Source of the DNA: Lachnospiraceae bacterium
GTDB taxonomy: Bacteria > Bacillota > Clostridia > Lachnospirales > Lachnospiraceae
Length of the DNA stretch: 7,270 nt
Reading direction: 5' to 3'
NCBI GenBank assembly: GCA_009774615.1
Contig: VSOC01000163.1
Span: forward strand, 1-7,270
Positions 1 through 6,831 of the stretch are shown piece after piece (positions within the stretch are counted from its first letter, which is position 1; each line of letters opens with the position of its first letter). The notes under the pieces are model-generated. The model saw nothing but the letters and a program-made list of their open reading frames with translations, searched no databases and was not told the DNA's origin. The translations under genes were made by a program, and so were the position numbers.

Positions 1-36
1 AAAGAATTTGTGTGAAATTTTCAAGGTGCTAACAAT

Positions 37-70
37 TTGGGGCAATATAAATTTATTTATTCGACCCCAA
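37..70 (-). repeat. Weak inverted repeat downstream of rsmG
   Basis: TTGGGG (65-70, minus strand) can pair with CCCCAA (37-42) around an A/T-rich loop of 22 nt. No T run follows on either strand, so it is at best a poor terminator or 3'-end stabilising hairpin. Nothing else is recognisable in 1-105. Confidence 0.3.
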
Positions 71-105
71 CATCATCCCAACAAATTTCTATCTCTTACT
101 ACCTC

Positions 106-858
106 TTAATTTACAGCTTTTAATAATGGTTCTTTAGAAGGCAGTCCCGCCTTCCTGGGAAATCTTTTTGCGGTTGCTTTTTCTTTCCGTATAACCACAA
201 AACTTCTCTTCATCTCTGTTTCCGGCAAGACAAAGGAATAAATCTGCTCTACTCTCCCACCAAGAAGCCGGACTGCATTTTCTGCCTCGGCAGCTTCGTT
301 TTCTACATCGCCCGACTTATAGGAAACCAATATTCCCCCGACCTTGACAAAGGGCATACAATATTCCGATAAAACGGCCAGATGTGCAACAGCCCTGGAC
401 ACACAGAAATCAAATTTCTCCCTGTAAGCCGCATCTCTTCCAAAATCCTCAGCTCGTCCATGAACGGCCTTTATTCCCTTCAATCCCAAAGCCTTACACA
501 CATCCTCTAAAAATCTTACCCGCTTATTTAAAGAATCCAGCAAAGTAATCTCATGCCCGGGAAAAGCAATTTTTAACGGAATTCCCGGAAAACCTGCCCC
601 TGTTCCCACATCTATAATTGAGATTTTCTTCTCTTTTTTCTCTTTCCATTCCGGAAAGAGCAGTACAGGGGATAAACTGTCCACAAAATGCTTTGTCACT
701 ACCTCATGCTCTTCGGTAATGGCTGTTAAATTCATCACCTTATTTTTTTCTACCAAAAACTCATAATATTGAAAAAACTGATCCATCTGCTGATCCGTCA
801 AAGCAATCCCCAACGACTGCAATTCCCTGTTCATCTGCAAAACAAAACTTTCCGTCAT
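106..858 (-). CDS. rsmG: 16S rRNA (guanine(527)-N7)-methyltransferase RsmG (GidB)
   Basis: RsmG uses S-adenosylmethionine to methylate N7 of G527 in the 530 loop of 16S rRNA; loss in other bacteria gives low-level streptomycin resistance (family knowledge). The 250-residue product is close to the usual 235-240. Visible marks are the N-terminal family motif KNKVMNLTAI (39-48), SAM-binding motif I DVGTGAGFPGI (83-93), the acidic strand end LLDSLNKRVRFL (106-117), GRAED (134-138), SRAV (154-157) and the family's C-terminal FPRKAGLPSKEPL (233-245). The ATG start is supported by GGAGGG at 864-869 with a 5-nt spacer. It is last in the mnmE-mnmG-rsmG unit and lies 134 bp after mnmG, a spacer that holds overlapping inverted repeats. 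The gene is intact and the family assignment is secure. Confidence 0.97.
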   Translation of the reverse strand: MTESFVLQMNRELQSLGIALTDQQMDQFFQYYEFLVEKNKVMNLTAITEEHEVVTKHFVDSLSPVLLFPEWKEKKEKKISIIDVGTGAGFPGIPLKIAFPGHEITLLDSLNKRVRFLEDVCKALGLKGIKAVHGRAEDFGRDAAYREKFDFCVSRAVAHLAVLSEYCMPFVKVGGILVSYKSGDVENEAAEAENAVRLLGGRVEQIYSFVLPETEMKRSFVVIRKEKATAKRFPRKAGLPSKEPLLKAVN

Positions 859-888
859 CCCAACCCTCCATCATCCCTTTATCATCCA

Positions 889-952
889 GGACAGCAGGAA
901 AAAGCAAAATGTTGCTGTCCACATGTTCACAGCAACAGGCAAAACTCCTGTT
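889..952 (-). repeat. Overlapping inverted repeats in the mnmG-rsmG spacer
   Basis: Three stems compete in this spacer. AACAGG (947-952) pairs with CCTGTT (934-939). GTTGCTGT (929-936) pairs with ACAGCAAC (911-918), 8 bp, loop 10 nt. GGACAGCA (913-920) pairs with TGCTGTCC (889-896), 8 bp, loop 16 nt. Neighbouring stems share bases, so they exclude one another. The middle stem is followed by ATTTTGCTTTTT (899-910), so it resembles a weak terminator. The remaining spacer just after the mnmG stop (about 953-992) is only A/T-rich. Confidence 0.55.
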
Positions 953-992
953 TCCCAATTCCTATTTTTTATTTTTTAAATTTTTATTTTCT

Positions 993-2873
993 CTATGATC
1001 TGCGCTTCTGCTCCAAATAAATCAATAACACGGATATATCCGCAGGAGAAACGCCGGAGATTCTTGAAGCCTGTCCTATACTCACCGGTTTTAACTGATT
1101 TAATTTCTGCACGGCCTCTCTGCGCAGGCTGTTTACCTGTGCATAGTCAAAATTTTCAGGAATCTTTCGATTTTCCAACTTTTTGAACTGAGCAACCTGC
1201 TGTTTTTGTCTTTTAATATAACCTTCATATTTTATATTAATATTTACCTGTTTTTGAACATCCTCAGGAAGCTTTGGCCGGTCATTATCCAATTCATCAA
1301 GCAAAAAATAATCCAGTTCCGGACGCTTCACCAGTTCTGCCATCGTTGTTCCTGATTTTAATAAAGTACTTTGATAGCTTTCCAAAAATTCCTGAACCTT
1401 ATCTGAGGTTCCCACATTCGTCTTTTCCAGCCGTAAAATCTCTTCCTCGATAGACTTTTCCTTCCACAAAATGCGCTGATACTCCTCTTCCGATACCAGC
1501 CCTATAGCCCAGCCAATCTTTCGCAAACGAAGATCTGCATTATCCTGGCGAAGAAGAAGACGATATTCCGCCCTTGATGTCATCATTCGGTAAGGCTCAT
1601 GATTTTCCTTTGTCACTAAATCATCGATTAAAACACCGATATACGCCTGCGAACGATCCAAAATCACCGGTTCACGCCCAAGAATCTCCATCGCCGCATT
1701 TACTCCTGCCATAAATCCCTGAACTGCCGCTTCCTCGTAACCGGAACTTCCGTTAAACTGTCCGCCGGCAAATAACCCTTTGATTTTCTTAAATTCCAGG
1801 GCTGGGGTAAGCTGCAGGGCATTAATGCAGTCATACTCAATTGCATAAGCATTTCTTACAATTTTTACCTTTTCCAACCCGGGAACGGTTTTGTACATTG
1901 CATACTGGACATCTTCCGGAAGAGAACTGGACATTCCCCCCAGATACATCTCATTTGTTGAAAGTCCCTCCGGTTCCACAAAAACCTGATGGCGGTTTTT
2001 ATCCGGAAATTTCACCACCTTATCTTCAATCGAAGGACAGTATCTTGGACCCGTACCCTCGATTGCCCCGGAAAACAAAGGCGAACGATCTAAATTTGCC
2101 CGGATAATCGCATGGGTTTTTTCATTCGTATAGGTAAGCCAGCAGGAAACCTGCTCCTTCTGTACCGACTCCGGATCAGTGGAAAAGGAAAAAGGCACTA
2201 CTCTCCTATCGCCAAACTGCTCTTCCATTTTTGAAAAATCAATACTCCGCTTATCTACCCTCGCCGGTGTTCCCGTCTTAAAACGAAACATTTCAATTCC
2301 GTTTTGGATTAAAGAATCTGTCAGGTGATTGGCAGCCTGCAGCCCGTTCGGACCTGTGGGATTACTCACATCCCCATAGATACACCGCGCACGCAGATAA
2401 GTTCCCGTACATAAAACTGCAGCCTTCACATGATAAACTGCACCGGAACAGGTTTTCACCCCGCAAAGTTTTTTGTTCTCTACGATAATCTCCGACACTT
2501 CTGCCTGACGAAGGGTGAGTTTTTCGGTATTTTCCAGGGTTTTTCGCATTGCCCTTGTATATTCCATCTTATCCGCCTGGGCGCGGAGCGAGTGAACGGC
2601 AGGTCCCTTTGATTCATTTAACATCTTTGACTGGATAAAAGTCTTATCAATATTTTTCCCCATCTCTCCGCCCAAGGCATCCAGTTCCCGAACAAGATGT
2701 CCTTTAGAACTTCCCCCCACATTCGGATTACAGGGCATCAGAGCAATGCTGTCAATGCTTACGGTAAATAATATCGTTTCCAGCCCCAGTCTTGCACAGG
2801 CCAGCGCCGCCTCACATCCTGCATGTCCTGCGCCTACAACGGCTACATCATATTCTTCTTCTAAATAAGGCAT
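993..2873 (-). CDS. mnmG: tRNA uridine-5-carboxymethylaminomethyl modification enzyme MnmG (GidA)
   Basis: MnmG is the FAD-dependent partner of MnmE; together they add an aminomethyl or carboxymethylaminomethyl group to C5 of the wobble uridine (U34) of tRNAs reading codons ending in A or G. From the ATG at 2871-2873 the protein has 626 residues, close to B. subtilis MnmG. It shows the FAD motif GAGHAG (14-19), CNPNVGGSSKG with a family cysteine (Cys48), GPRYCPSIEDK (275-285, Cys279), GQFNGSSGYEEAA (371-383), MTSRAEYRLLLRQDNAD (431-447) and the C-terminal helical region ending in GVSPADISVLLIYLEQ. Start choice is uncertain: in-frame GTG (2880-2882) and TTG (2883-2885) lie just upstream. GAGG at 2887-2890 is 13 nt from the ATG and only 4 nt from the GTG. 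A GGTG at 2880-2883 is 6 nt from the ATG. ATG gives the N-terminus most like homologues. Confidence 0.96.
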   Translation of the reverse strand: MPYLEEEYDVAVVGAGHAGCEAALACARLGLETILFTVSIDSIALMPCNPNVGGSSKGHLVRELDALGGEMGKNIDKTFIQSKMLNESKGPAVHSLRAQADKMEYTRAMRKTLENTEKLTLRQAEVSEIIVENKKLCGVKTCSGAVYHVKAAVLCTGTYLRARCIYGDVSNPTGPNGLQAANHLTDSLIQNGIEMFRFKTGTPARVDKRSIDFSKMEEQFGDRRVVPFSFSTDPESVQKEQVSCWLTYTNEKTHAIIRANLDRSPLFSGAIEGTGPRYCPSIEDKVVKFPDKNRHQVFVEPEGLSTNEMYLGGMSSSLPEDVQYAMYKTVPGLEKVKIVRNAYAIEYDCINALQLTPALEFKKIKGLFAGGQFNGSSGYEEAAVQGFMAGVNAAMEILGREPVILDRSQAYIGVLIDDLVTKENHEPYRMMTSRAEYRLLLRQDNADLRLRKIGWAIGLVSEEEYQRILWKEKSIEEEILRLEKTNVGTSDKVQEFLESYQSTLLKSGTTMAELVKRPELDYFLLDELDNDRPKLPEDVQKQVNINIKYEGYIKRQKQQVAQFKKLENRKIPENFDYAQVNSLRREAVQKLNQLKPVSIGQASRISGVSPADISVLLIYLEQKRRS

Positions 2874-2887
2874 ATTTTGCACCAAGC

Positions 2888-2919
2888 CTCAAGCGAAAAT
2901 GCTTGCATTTTCATTTGAG
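2888..2919 (-). promoter_or_regulatory. Hairpin covering the apparent mnmG ribosome binding site
   Basis: CTCAA (2915-2919) pairs with TTGAG (2888-2892), and inside it GAAAATGC (2905-2912) pairs with GCATTTTC (2895-2902), separated by a 2x2 internal loop. The 3' strand includes most of the GAGG at 2887-2890, the only clear Shine-Dalgarno match before mnmG. If formed, it would hide that site. Confidence 0.5.
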
Positions 2920-2921
2920 AC

Positions 2922-2988
2922 GCAAACACAAAGGGTGAAAGATTTGTGTTTGCATTTTATCCTTTCTTCTTTTTTTCTTTCACCCTTT
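2922..2988 (-). repeat. Interleaved perfect inverted repeats in the mnmG leader
   Basis: Two perfect inverted repeats are entangled here. One pairs 2976-2988 with 2930-2942 (13 bp, AAAGGGTGAAAGA and its complement). The other pairs 2943-2953 with 2922-2932 (11 bp, GCAAACACAAA and its complement). The 3' arm of the first fills the loop of the second and shares 3 nt with it, leaving no linker, so both full stems cannot form at once in one RNA. The order 1-2-1'-2' is that of alternative leader structures. A 22-nt purine run (2960-2981, minus strand) lies in the first stem's 5' arm and loop. No T run follows, so neither stem is a terminator. Confidence 0.7.
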
Positions 2989-3038
2989 CCTTCATTCTGT
3001 ACAAACTTCACATTCATCCTACACATTAGATATAAACA

Positions 3039-3068
3039 ATTATCCCTTAGTTCAAAGAGCGGACTCAA
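3039..3068 (-). promoter_or_regulatory. Candidate internal promoter before mnmG
   Basis: Directly after the mnmE stop, TTGAGT (3063-3068, 4/6 to the -35 consensus) is followed after 18 nt by GATAAT (3039-3044, 5/6 to the -10 consensus). A transcript from here would start near 3032 and carry a leader of roughly 160 nt before the mnmG ATG, containing the inverted repeats at 2888-2988. The sequence match is fair but unproven. Confidence 0.4.
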
Positions 3069-3069
3069 A

Positions 3070-4443
3070 TCATTTTCCCATACAGAACCGGTGAAAGATT
3101 TCATTGACCAGATCATCTTCCACGGCTTCCCCAATCACGGTTCCCAGACGCTTATAGGCATCCATAAGATCAATCGAAAAGAAATCTTCCGGAAGCCCTT
3201 CTTCAATGCTCTGCTTTACCATACGAATGCTGCAAAGTCCGGCTTCCAGGGCAGTTTTCTGACGTACATTAGTAATAATCACCTCATCATTAAACCGAAG
3301 CTCCCCTCCATAAAAGTTTTTCTTAATTTCTTCTTCAAGCTCGTCCAGTCCGCGCTCTTCCTTTGCCGAAACCGGAATTACTTTCTTCCCTGACTTTTTT
3401 TCTAACTCCCCGAAGGAAACCTTCATCTCCAGATCCGTTTTATTCAGCAGAACCAATGCCTTTTTATCCCGGATAAACGCCATAATTTCCTCATCGTTTT
3501 CATCCAGATCTCCGGAGCCGTCCACCACATAAATAATCAGATCCGCATCCAGTGCCGCCTGTTTTGCCCTGTCTACGCCAATCTGTTCCACAACATCCTG
3601 TGTATCCCGGATACCCGCCGTATCAACTACATTCAGGGTAATTCCGCCAAGAGAAAGTCTTTCTTCCAGAGTATCTCTGGTCGTTCCGGCAATATTGGTT
3701 ACAATCGCCCTCTCCTCTCCTAAAAGCACATTCATCAGTGATGATTTTCCGACATTGGGCTTACCTAAAATCACCGTCTTAATCCCCTCGGTCATAACCC
3801 TTCCATTAGAAAAAGAATCCACCAGATAAGAAAGTTCCCCTTCCATCGAAAGAATTTCTTCTTTTAACTGCTCACGGTATCCTTCCAGGGAAATATGTTC
3901 AGGATCATCTAATGCCGACTCAATAAATGCCATTGCATATAAAATCTTTTCCCGGATAAACTTAATCTTTCTGGAAACCGATCCTCCAAGCTGGCTTACC
4001 GAAGCTTTCAGTGCATAGTCATTCTGTGCATGAATCAAATCCATCACGGCCTCGGCCTGGGCCAAATCTATTCGCCCATTTAGAAATGCCCTCTTGGTAA
4101 ATTCTCCCGGCTCAGCTGTCCTGGCTCCGTGGCGGATAACAAGTTCCAAAATTCTTCGCATTACCCGCACTCCACCGTGGCAGTCAATCTCCACCGTATC
4201 CTCTGCCGTATAGCTGTGCGGGCCCTTCATCACCAGCACCAAAACCTCGTCAAATTTTTCTTCCCCGTCACAAATAAAGCCATAATGAACGCGATGTGAA
4301 TCCTTAAGATCCAAATCATCCCCATTTTTCTTTTTAAAAATTTTTAGAATAATTGAAAATGCCTCTTCCCCGCTGATCCGGATAATCCCAATCCCGGCAT
4401 CGGTAAGCCCTGTTGCAATCGCAGCAATCGTATCCGTTCCCAC
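3070..4443 (-). CDS. mnmE: tRNA modification GTPase MnmE (TrmE)
   Basis: MnmE is a dimeric GTPase, activated by potassium and G-domain dimerisation in studied members, which binds a 5-formyl-tetrahydrofolate-type one-carbon donor and acts with MnmG on tRNA U34. The start is GTG at 4441-4443: AGGAGG at 4451-4456 precedes it by 7 nt and the product then begins with the family's (M)GTDTIAAIATG. An open frame continues 17 codons further upstream but overlaps the ribosome binding site. The protein has 457 residues (B. subtilis about 459). After the N-terminal folate-binding domain and helical region come the G motifs: P-loop GKPNVGKSS (227-235), TTRDT (254-258), DTAG (274-277), NKTD (334-337) and SAK (359-361). 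The C-terminal FCMGK (453-457) retains the catalytic cysteine. A terminator upstream separates it from jag, so it likely begins its own transcript. Confidence 0.97.
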   Translation of the reverse strand: MGTDTIAAIATGLTDAGIGIIRISGEEAFSIILKIFKKKNGDDLDLKDSHRVHYGFICDGEEKFDEVLVLVMKGPHSYTAEDTVEIDCHGGVRVMRRILELVIRHGARTAEPGEFTKRAFLNGRIDLAQAEAVMDLIHAQNDYALKASVSQLGGSVSRKIKFIREKILYAMAFIESALDDPEHISLEGYREQLKEEILSMEGELSYLVDSFSNGRVMTEGIKTVILGKPNVGKSSLMNVLLGEERAIVTNIAGTTRDTLEERLSLGGITLNVVDTAGIRDTQDVVEQIGVDRAKQAALDADLIIYVVDGSGDLDENDEEIMAFIRDKKALVLLNKTDLEMKVSFGELEKKSGKKVIPVSAKEERGLDELEEEIKKNFYGGELRFNDEVIITNVRQKTALEAGLCSIRMVKQSIEEGLPEDFFSIDLMDAYKRLGTVIGEAVEDDLVNEIFHRFCMGK

Positions 4444-4450
4444 AGCTTTT

Positions 4451-4456
4451 CCTCCT
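4451..4456 (-). promoter_or_regulatory. Shine-Dalgarno sequence deciding the mnmE start
   Basis: AGGAGG lies 7 nt before GTG 4441-4443. It excludes the upstream in-frame extension to 4494 as the start and fixes the family-like N-terminus GTDTIAAIATG. Confidence 0.85.
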
Positions 4457-4499
4457 TCCTGCGCAGATCCGCATAAAATAAAATTACTGTACATACATA

Positions 4500-4527
4500 T
4501 TTATCACAACCAAAAACATAAGAACAA
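4500..4527 (-). promoter_or_regulatory. Possible promoter for mnmE-mnmG-rsmG
   Basis: Between the terminator and mnmE a TTGTTC (4522-4527) is followed after 16 nt by GATAAA (4500-4505), preceded by TGT in the manner of an extended -10. Both hexamers are imperfect (3/6 and 4/6), so this is only the best candidate. The strong terminator just upstream makes a promoter somewhere in 4444-4544 likely. Confidence 0.4.
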
Positions 4528-4544
4528 ACCATTCTCTATCATCC

Positions 4545-4585
4545 AAAAAAAGGGGCAAAAGAAACCAATCTCTCTACCCCTTTTT
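4545..4585 (-). terminator. Rho-independent terminator after jag
   Basis: On the minus strand AAAAAGGGG (4577-4585) pairs perfectly with CCCCTTTTT (4547-4555), a 9-bp stem, and the 3' arm runs into seven T in all (4545-4551). The enclosed 21 nt contain a further possible AGAGA/TTTCT pairing. It lies 44 bp after the jag stop and should end the rnpA-yidD-yidC-jag transcript, which makes mnmE the head of a separate unit. Confidence 0.88.
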
Positions 4586-4629
4586 CATCGTTCAATTATT
4601 CTCTTATACTTTCACCAGTCAAAGGAAAT

Positions 4630-5283
4630 TTAACTTTCTTTTCTCTCTCTGCGCCCGCCATCTCTCTTTAACGCAATAACCACATGCCGAAACGGCTCTT
4701 CTCCTTCACTTCTGGTTGTTACATATTTATCATTCTGCAAAGCTGCATGGATAATTCTGCGCTCATACGGGTTCATCGGCTCTAAAGAAACGGATCTCTT
4801 CGTCCTCTTCACCTTATAGGCGATATTCTTTGCCAGCGTTTCCAGGGTTTCCTTTCTTCTGCTGCGGTAGTTTTCCGTATCCAGCTTTACACGAATATAG
4901 CCTTCGCTTCCCTTATTCACCACCATACCCACAAGGTACTGCAGAGAATCCAGCGTCTGTCCCCTCTTTCCGATTAAAATGCCCATGTCCTCACCAACTA
5001 AATTAATGGACATTTCCTTTTCTTCATCATTATAAGAAACCTGAATCTCCACAGGAAGACTCATCGCCTCAAATACCTGCTTTAAAAAGCCTACCGCTTT
5101 ATCTTCTAACGTTACCTCTTTCCTTGCCCGAATAATCGCCGGCTTGGCACCAATACCTAAAAATCCGGCGCTTCCCTTATCCACGACTTCATAAACTAAT
5201 TTATCACTGGTCGTTTCCAGTTCAATTAATGCCTTGGTAATTGCATCATCTACGGTTTTTGCTGATACAGTAATCATATCCAT
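4630..5283 (-). CDS. jag: Jag/KhpB-type KH-R3H RNA-binding protein
   Basis: Jag (also KhpB or EloR) is a cytoplasmic RNA-binding protein; in streptococci it pairs with KhpA and affects cell elongation, while in Bacillus it is the gene next to spoIIIJ (family knowledge). The 217-residue product shows three domains: an N-terminal Jag_N domain with GSAGFLGIGAKPA (37-49), a KH domain with GILIGKRGQTLDSL (101-114; GxxG loop 105-108), and a C-terminal R3H domain with YERRIIHAAL (R175/R176, H179) and SEGEEPFRHVVI (192-203), then a basic tail. ATG at 5281-5283 is chosen because GGGGG at 5292-5296 lies 8 nt upstream and the N-terminus then reads MDMITVSAKTVDDA as in homologues; a GTG directly before it (5284-5286) is possible. 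It follows yidC by 15 bp and is the last gene before the terminator at 4545-4585. Confidence 0.95.
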   Translation of the reverse strand: MDMITVSAKTVDDAITKALIELETTSDKLVYEVVDKGSAGFLGIGAKPAIIRARKEVTLEDKAVGFLKQVFEAMSLPVEIQVSYNDEEKEMSINLVGEDMGILIGKRGQTLDSLQYLVGMVVNKGSEGYIRVKLDTENYRSRRKETLETLAKNIAYKVKRTKRSVSLEPMNPYERRIIHAALQNDKYVTTRSEGEEPFRHVVIALKRDGGRRERKES

Positions 5284-5298
5284 CACTGAAACCCCCTA

Positions 5299-6591
5299 TT
5301 ACTTTTTGCTGTTCCTCTCATTGTACTTCTGTACCATAGCTGCTTTAGAAGCCAGGCTTCCCGGTTTTGCATCCTTATTATAGTACTCTGTAGAATCCTT
5401 GACAATGGCTTTTGTCTTTGCCATCTTTTCCATACGCTTTTCTTCTTCCTTATCTGCCTTCTCCTGCATCATCTTCAAGGTTTCACTAGCACTTTTGTTC
5501 ATTCTTTCCGGCGGAAGTCCCTTCTTCGCCCGCTTTTTATTCGCTTTTTCCATATTTTTCTGAATCAGCTCATCAATATCAACCTTGTTAAAATATGCAT
5601 TTAATATCCACTGCTGGATAATCATAATCACACTCTGAGCAATCCAGTAAATACCGATACCGGAAGCAAACGTAAAACAAAAGAATACGGACATCAGAGG
5701 CATCATGACATTCATCTGATTGATCATGCTGGCTCCGGGAGCATCCGGGTCCTGCTTTGGCTGGTTTGCCATCATCTGCCGGCTGGAAAACCACTGGCTG
5801 AAGCCGGCCAGAAGAGGGATGGCAAGGGCAGCAAGCATAACGGCTACAGAACCTCCATTCCCGCGGAAGAAATCCATAATAATCGTAGCCGGTGTGTAGG
5901 CAATGTTTACGCCGCAGAAATTCTGCATCTTGCTGATAGCCTCAACCGCTCTCTCACCGTTTTGTGCCGTTACCTCTGCAACACTTGGAAATGCTGCAAC
6001 AAACTCACCCCACTGCTTGTCCGTCATCTTATACAGCAGATCAATAATGGTATTCGTCTGGGTAAAATCCATCTCCGTCATCCGATGCGTTTCGACCAAT
6101 GCCGTAAACACCTCATTTGACTGGAATCCGGACGGAAGAGCCTTGGCAACCAGTTCAAAATAATTCTTAACGGATGCCACATAGGCAGGAATATTATAAA
6201 TTACCCGATATAAGGCAAATAAAATCGGCAACTGAATCAGCATCGGAAGACATCCGCCCATCATGGAAGTTCCATACTTCTCATAAATGGCGTTGGTTTC
6301 CGTCCGCAGCATCATCATCGACTGCTGGTCGTCTTTTCCTTTATACTTTTTCTGAATGGCATTCAGCTCCGGCTGCATAACATTCATTAATTTTGAAGTT
6401 TTCTGCTGCTTTACCGTAAGCGGAAAAAGCAGTAAACGTGTAACAATAGTAAATAAAATAATACATAAACCGATATTTAAAATACCAACCTGGCTGGTTA
6501 TCTTAAACAGAAAATCCATAATCCATCCAAAGATTTCTGCTATCGGCCCTAAAATAGCGCCCTGATTTTTTGTCAGAATGATAAAATTCAA
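5299..6591 (-). CDS. yidC: Membrane protein insertase YidC/Oxa1/SpoIIIJ family
   Basis: YidC inserts and folds membrane proteins alone or with SecYEG. Starting at TTG 6589-6591 the product has 430 residues. Visible parts are an amphipathic N-terminal segment, a membrane segment with the conserved hydrophilic-groove arginine in the FTIVTRLLLFPLTVKQQKTS stretch (Arg52), a charged cytoplasmic hairpin, a second core segment around GGCLPMLIQLPILFALYRVI (112-131), an external insertion of about 90 residues, further membrane segments at about 247-266 and 295-327, and a Lys/Glu-rich tail of about 90 residues that may contact ribosomes. No lipobox cysteine is seen, unlike Bacillus SpoIIIJ. Start choice: an in-frame ATG at 6607-6609 has no ribosome binding site, whereas AGGAGG (6601-6606) lies directly after that ATG and 9 nt before the TTG. 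It is coupled closely to yidD. Confidence 0.95.
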   Translation of the reverse strand: MNFIILTKNQGAILGPIAEIFGWIMDFLFKITSQVGILNIGLCIILFTIVTRLLLFPLTVKQQKTSKLMNVMQPELNAIQKKYKGKDDQQSMMMLRTETNAIYEKYGTSMMGGCLPMLIQLPILFALYRVIYNIPAYVASVKNYFELVAKALPSGFQSNEVFTALVETHRMTEMDFTQTNTIIDLLYKMTDKQWGEFVAAFPSVAEVTAQNGERAVEAISKMQNFCGVNIAYTPATIIMDFFRGNGGSVAVMLAALAIPLLAGFSQWFSSRQMMANQPKQDPDAPGASMINQMNVMMPLMSVFFCFTFASGIGIYWIAQSVIMIIQQWILNAYFNKVDIDELIQKNMEKANKKRAKKGLPPERMNKSASETLKMMQEKADKEEEKRMEKMAKTKAIVKDSTEYYNKDAKPGSLASKAAMVQKYNERNSKK

Positions 6592-6600
6592 ACCAATATA

Positions 6601-6606
6601 CCTCCT
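6601..6606 (-). promoter_or_regulatory. Shine-Dalgarno sequence deciding the yidC start
   Basis: A perfect AGGAGG ends 9 nt before the in-frame TTG at 6589-6591. It occupies codons 2-3 of the longer frame that would begin at ATG 6609, so it cannot serve that ATG. This favours the TTG as the real yidC start. Confidence 0.7.
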
Positions 6607-6612
6607 CATCCG

Positions 6613-6825
6613 TTACGGAACTGGATCATAACCGCCCTCTGCAAAAGGGTGACATCTTAATAACCTTTTGCAGGTCAGCCACATGCCCTTGAATGCACCG
6701 TACTTGGTCAATGCTTCCACGGCATACTGAGAACAGGTCGGCACATAAATGCAGTGAGTTCTTACTTTTAACGGAGATAAATACTTCTGGTAAAATCTCA
6801 CCAGGCTAATCAATAGTTTAGCCAA
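6613..6825 (-). CDS. yidD: Membrane protein insertion efficiency factor YidD
   Basis: YidD is a small membrane-associated protein encoded next to yidC in many bacteria; in E. coli it improves YidC-dependent insertion. The 70-residue product matches the family throughout: an N-terminal amphipathic helix running into SLVRFYQKYLSPLK (7-20), the cysteine motif PTCSQYAVEA (29-38, with Cys25 before it), RLLRCHPF (54-61) and the terminal GGYDPVP (64-70). The start is TTG at 6823-6825: it is the only start codon after the in-frame rnpA stop that keeps the full N-terminal helix. A GTGAT at 6831-6835 overlapping the rnpA stop can act as a weak Shine-Dalgarno match, suggesting translational coupling to rnpA, 6 bp upstream. 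yidC follows directly. Confidence 0.95.
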   Translation of the reverse strand: MAKLLISLVRFYQKYLSPLKVRTHCIYVPTCSQYAVEALTKYGAFKGMWLTCKRLLRCHPFAEGGYDPVP

Positions 6826-6831
6826 TATCCA

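Noticed and set aside
37..70. Terminator for rsmG
   Set aside because: The stem is only 6 bp with a long loop and no following T run; kept as a weak inverted repeat only.
855..887. Repeated GGATGAT on the minus strand (870-876, 881-887; also 72-78 and 4538-4544)
   Set aside because: The copies are short and purine-rich, irregularly spaced, and overlap the G-rich ribosome binding region; chance is sufficient explanation.
911..925. CTGTCCACA as a DnaA box, given the origin-proximal gene order
   Set aside because: It has two mismatches to TTATNCACA and stands alone; no DnaA-box cluster is visible in the window.
995..2612. Plus-strand open frames of 60-90 codons inside mnmG
   Set aside because: They lie antisense to a fully conserved gene, have no ribosome binding site or recognisable protein features, and are shadows of its codon usage.
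2899..3393. Plus-strand frame of 164 codons across the mnmE end and the mnmG leader
   Set aside because: Much of it is antisense to the MnmE C-terminus and the rest is the repeat-rich spacer; the product is low-complexity and matches nothing I recognise.
4444..4494. 17-codon upstream extension of mnmE
   Set aside because: It overlaps the AGGAGG used by the GTG at 4443 and adds residues not typical of MnmE.
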